NCBI GenBank assembly: GCA_963755075.1
Contig: CAVWKL010000231.1
Location: 1 to 6,288 of the forward strand
Length of the DNA: 6,288 nt
Direction: 5' to 3'
Source of the DNA: Roseiarcus sp963755075
GTDB taxonomy: Bacteria > Pseudomonadota > Alphaproteobacteria > Rhizobiales > Beijerinckiaceae
Part shown: positions 5,609 to 6,288 of the stretch, piece after piece
Position numbering within the stretch: position 1 is the stretch's first letter
How the letters are laid out: the number at the start of each line of letters is the position of its first letter
Notes under the pieces: model-generated
Database searches by the model: none
What the model was told of the DNA's origin: nothing
The model's input: only the letters and a program-made list of their open reading frames with translations
Made by a program: the position numbers and the translations under genes

Positions 5609-6288
5609 TCAAAAATCGAAGCTGATCATCTTCTTCATCATCACCACGCCGATGCTCATCCACAGGATGGCGATCGCCGCGACGATCCGACCGTGCTGCG
5701 TCGCCCACAGCAGGCTGATGTATTTCGGCGAGGAGAGGTAGAGCAGACCGGTCACGACGAAGGGAACCGCGCCGATGATCGCCGCCGAAGCCTTCGCTTC
5801 CATCGCCATGGCGCTGATTTTTCCTTTCATCTTCTTTCTCTCGCGCAAGGTTCGCGACAAGTTGCCGATCGCCTCCGACAGGTTGCCGCCGGCCTTGGCC
5901 TGGATGCCGATGACGATCGAAAAGAAGTTCGTCTCGCTGACGGGCACGCGCTGCGCCATTTTCTCGACCGCTTCGGCCACCGACAGGCCGAGCGTCTGGT
6001 TCTCGACCACCTTGCGGAATTCCGAACGCACCGGTTCGGGCGATTCGTTGGCGATGATGCGCAAGGTGTCGCCGAGCGGCAGACCGGCCTTGACGCCGCG
6101 CACGATGATGTCCAGCGCGTTGGGGAATATTGCGACGAATTTGTTGATTCGGCGCGCGCGGAGGCGGGCCAGAACGAGATTGGGGAGGCCGAGGGCGCCC
6201 ATCGCGGCGACCAGTCCGGCCAGCAGCAGGCTTTCCGACTTTATGTAGGTGAGGCCGGCGAGCCCGATGGTGACGGCCGCAATGATCA
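5609..6288 (-). CDS. tadB: TadB, inner-membrane platform protein of the Tad/Flp pilus system (N-terminus outside window)
   Basis: T2SSF-family partner of TadC in the pilus assembly platform. 225 residues are visible and the frame is open to the right edge, so the gene starts outside. An internal ATG at 6200-6202 is not the start, because in-frame hydrophobic sequence (IIAAVTIGLAGLTYI, then LLLAGLVAAMGALGLPNLVL) precedes it. That part is the membrane region normally found before the T2SSF domain. The domain follows: FPNALDIIVRGVKAGLPLGDTLRIIANESPEPVRSEF, then LGLSVAEAVEKMAQRVP, then GGNLSEAIGNLSRTLRERKKMKGKISAMAMEAKASAAIIGAVPF. The C-terminal membrane segments end in WMSIGVVMMKKMISFDF, a tail typical of TadB. 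It sits 13 nt before tadC. The ATPase gene tadA and other pilus genes would be expected further right. The Caulobacter counterpart is CpaG. Confidence 0.92.
   Translation of the reverse strand, partial: IIAAVTIGLAGLTYIKSESLLLAGLVAAMGALGLPNLVLARLRARRINKFVAIFPNALDIIVRGVKAGLPLGDTLRIIANESPEPVRSEFRKVVENQTLGLSVAEAVEKMAQRVPVSETNFFSIVIGIQAKAGGNLSEAIGNLSRTLRERKKMKGKISAMAMEAKASAAIIGAVPFVVTGLLYLSSPKYISLLWATQHGRIVAAIAILWMSIGVVMMKKMISFDF

Noticed and set aside
4552..5625. Plus-strand open frame of 357 codons opposite tadC
   Set aside because: It is antisense to a clear TadC with membrane helices and a T2SSF domain, and its own product has no recognisable features.

Overview
The window looks like ordinary chromosomal DNA from a GC-rich alphaproteobacterium, most likely of the order Hyphomicrobiales (Rhizobiales). 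This rests on the high-GC codon use throughout, a response regulator/MarR pair resembling PetR/PetP, an IlvE of the alphaproteobacterial type (FEGERAYGG block) and a TadB-TadC pair of the kind common in that group. The assignment is inference, since no rRNA or other marker gene is present.

Layout, left to right. Positions 1-659 (minus) hold an OmpR-type response regulator cut by the left edge. It starts with GTG, overlaps the stop of the gene before it and has a strong Shine-Dalgarno. Positions 656-1183 (minus) hold a MarR-family regulator. The two form a translationally coupled petP-petR-like operon. Positions 1184-1308 are a divergent intergenic region with a perfect TTGACA box facing right, an imperfect 21-bp palindrome overlapping that box, an inverted repeat in the leader and a good Shine-Dalgarno. 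Positions 1309-2196 (plus) hold a branched-chain amino acid aminotransferase (ilvE). It converges on a complete UvrD-type helicase gene at 2205-4553 (minus). Only 8 nt separate the two stop codons, and a GAAA-loop hairpin contains both. After a 64-nt gap come tadC (4618-5595, minus) and tadB (5609 to beyond the right edge, minus), two inner-membrane platform proteins of a Tad/Flp pilus secretion system.

The genes fall into three unrelated functional blocks: transcription control (petP-petR), amino-acid metabolism plus DNA repair (ilvE, uvrD), and the tail of a tad locus whose remaining genes should lie beyond the right edge. The closest thing to a functional link is the shared petP/ilvE intergenic region, where a MarR-type operator could control petP, ilvE or both. 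I found no mobile element, CRISPR array, tRNA, rRNA, defence system or clear novel system. The points worth a second look are small regulatory structures.
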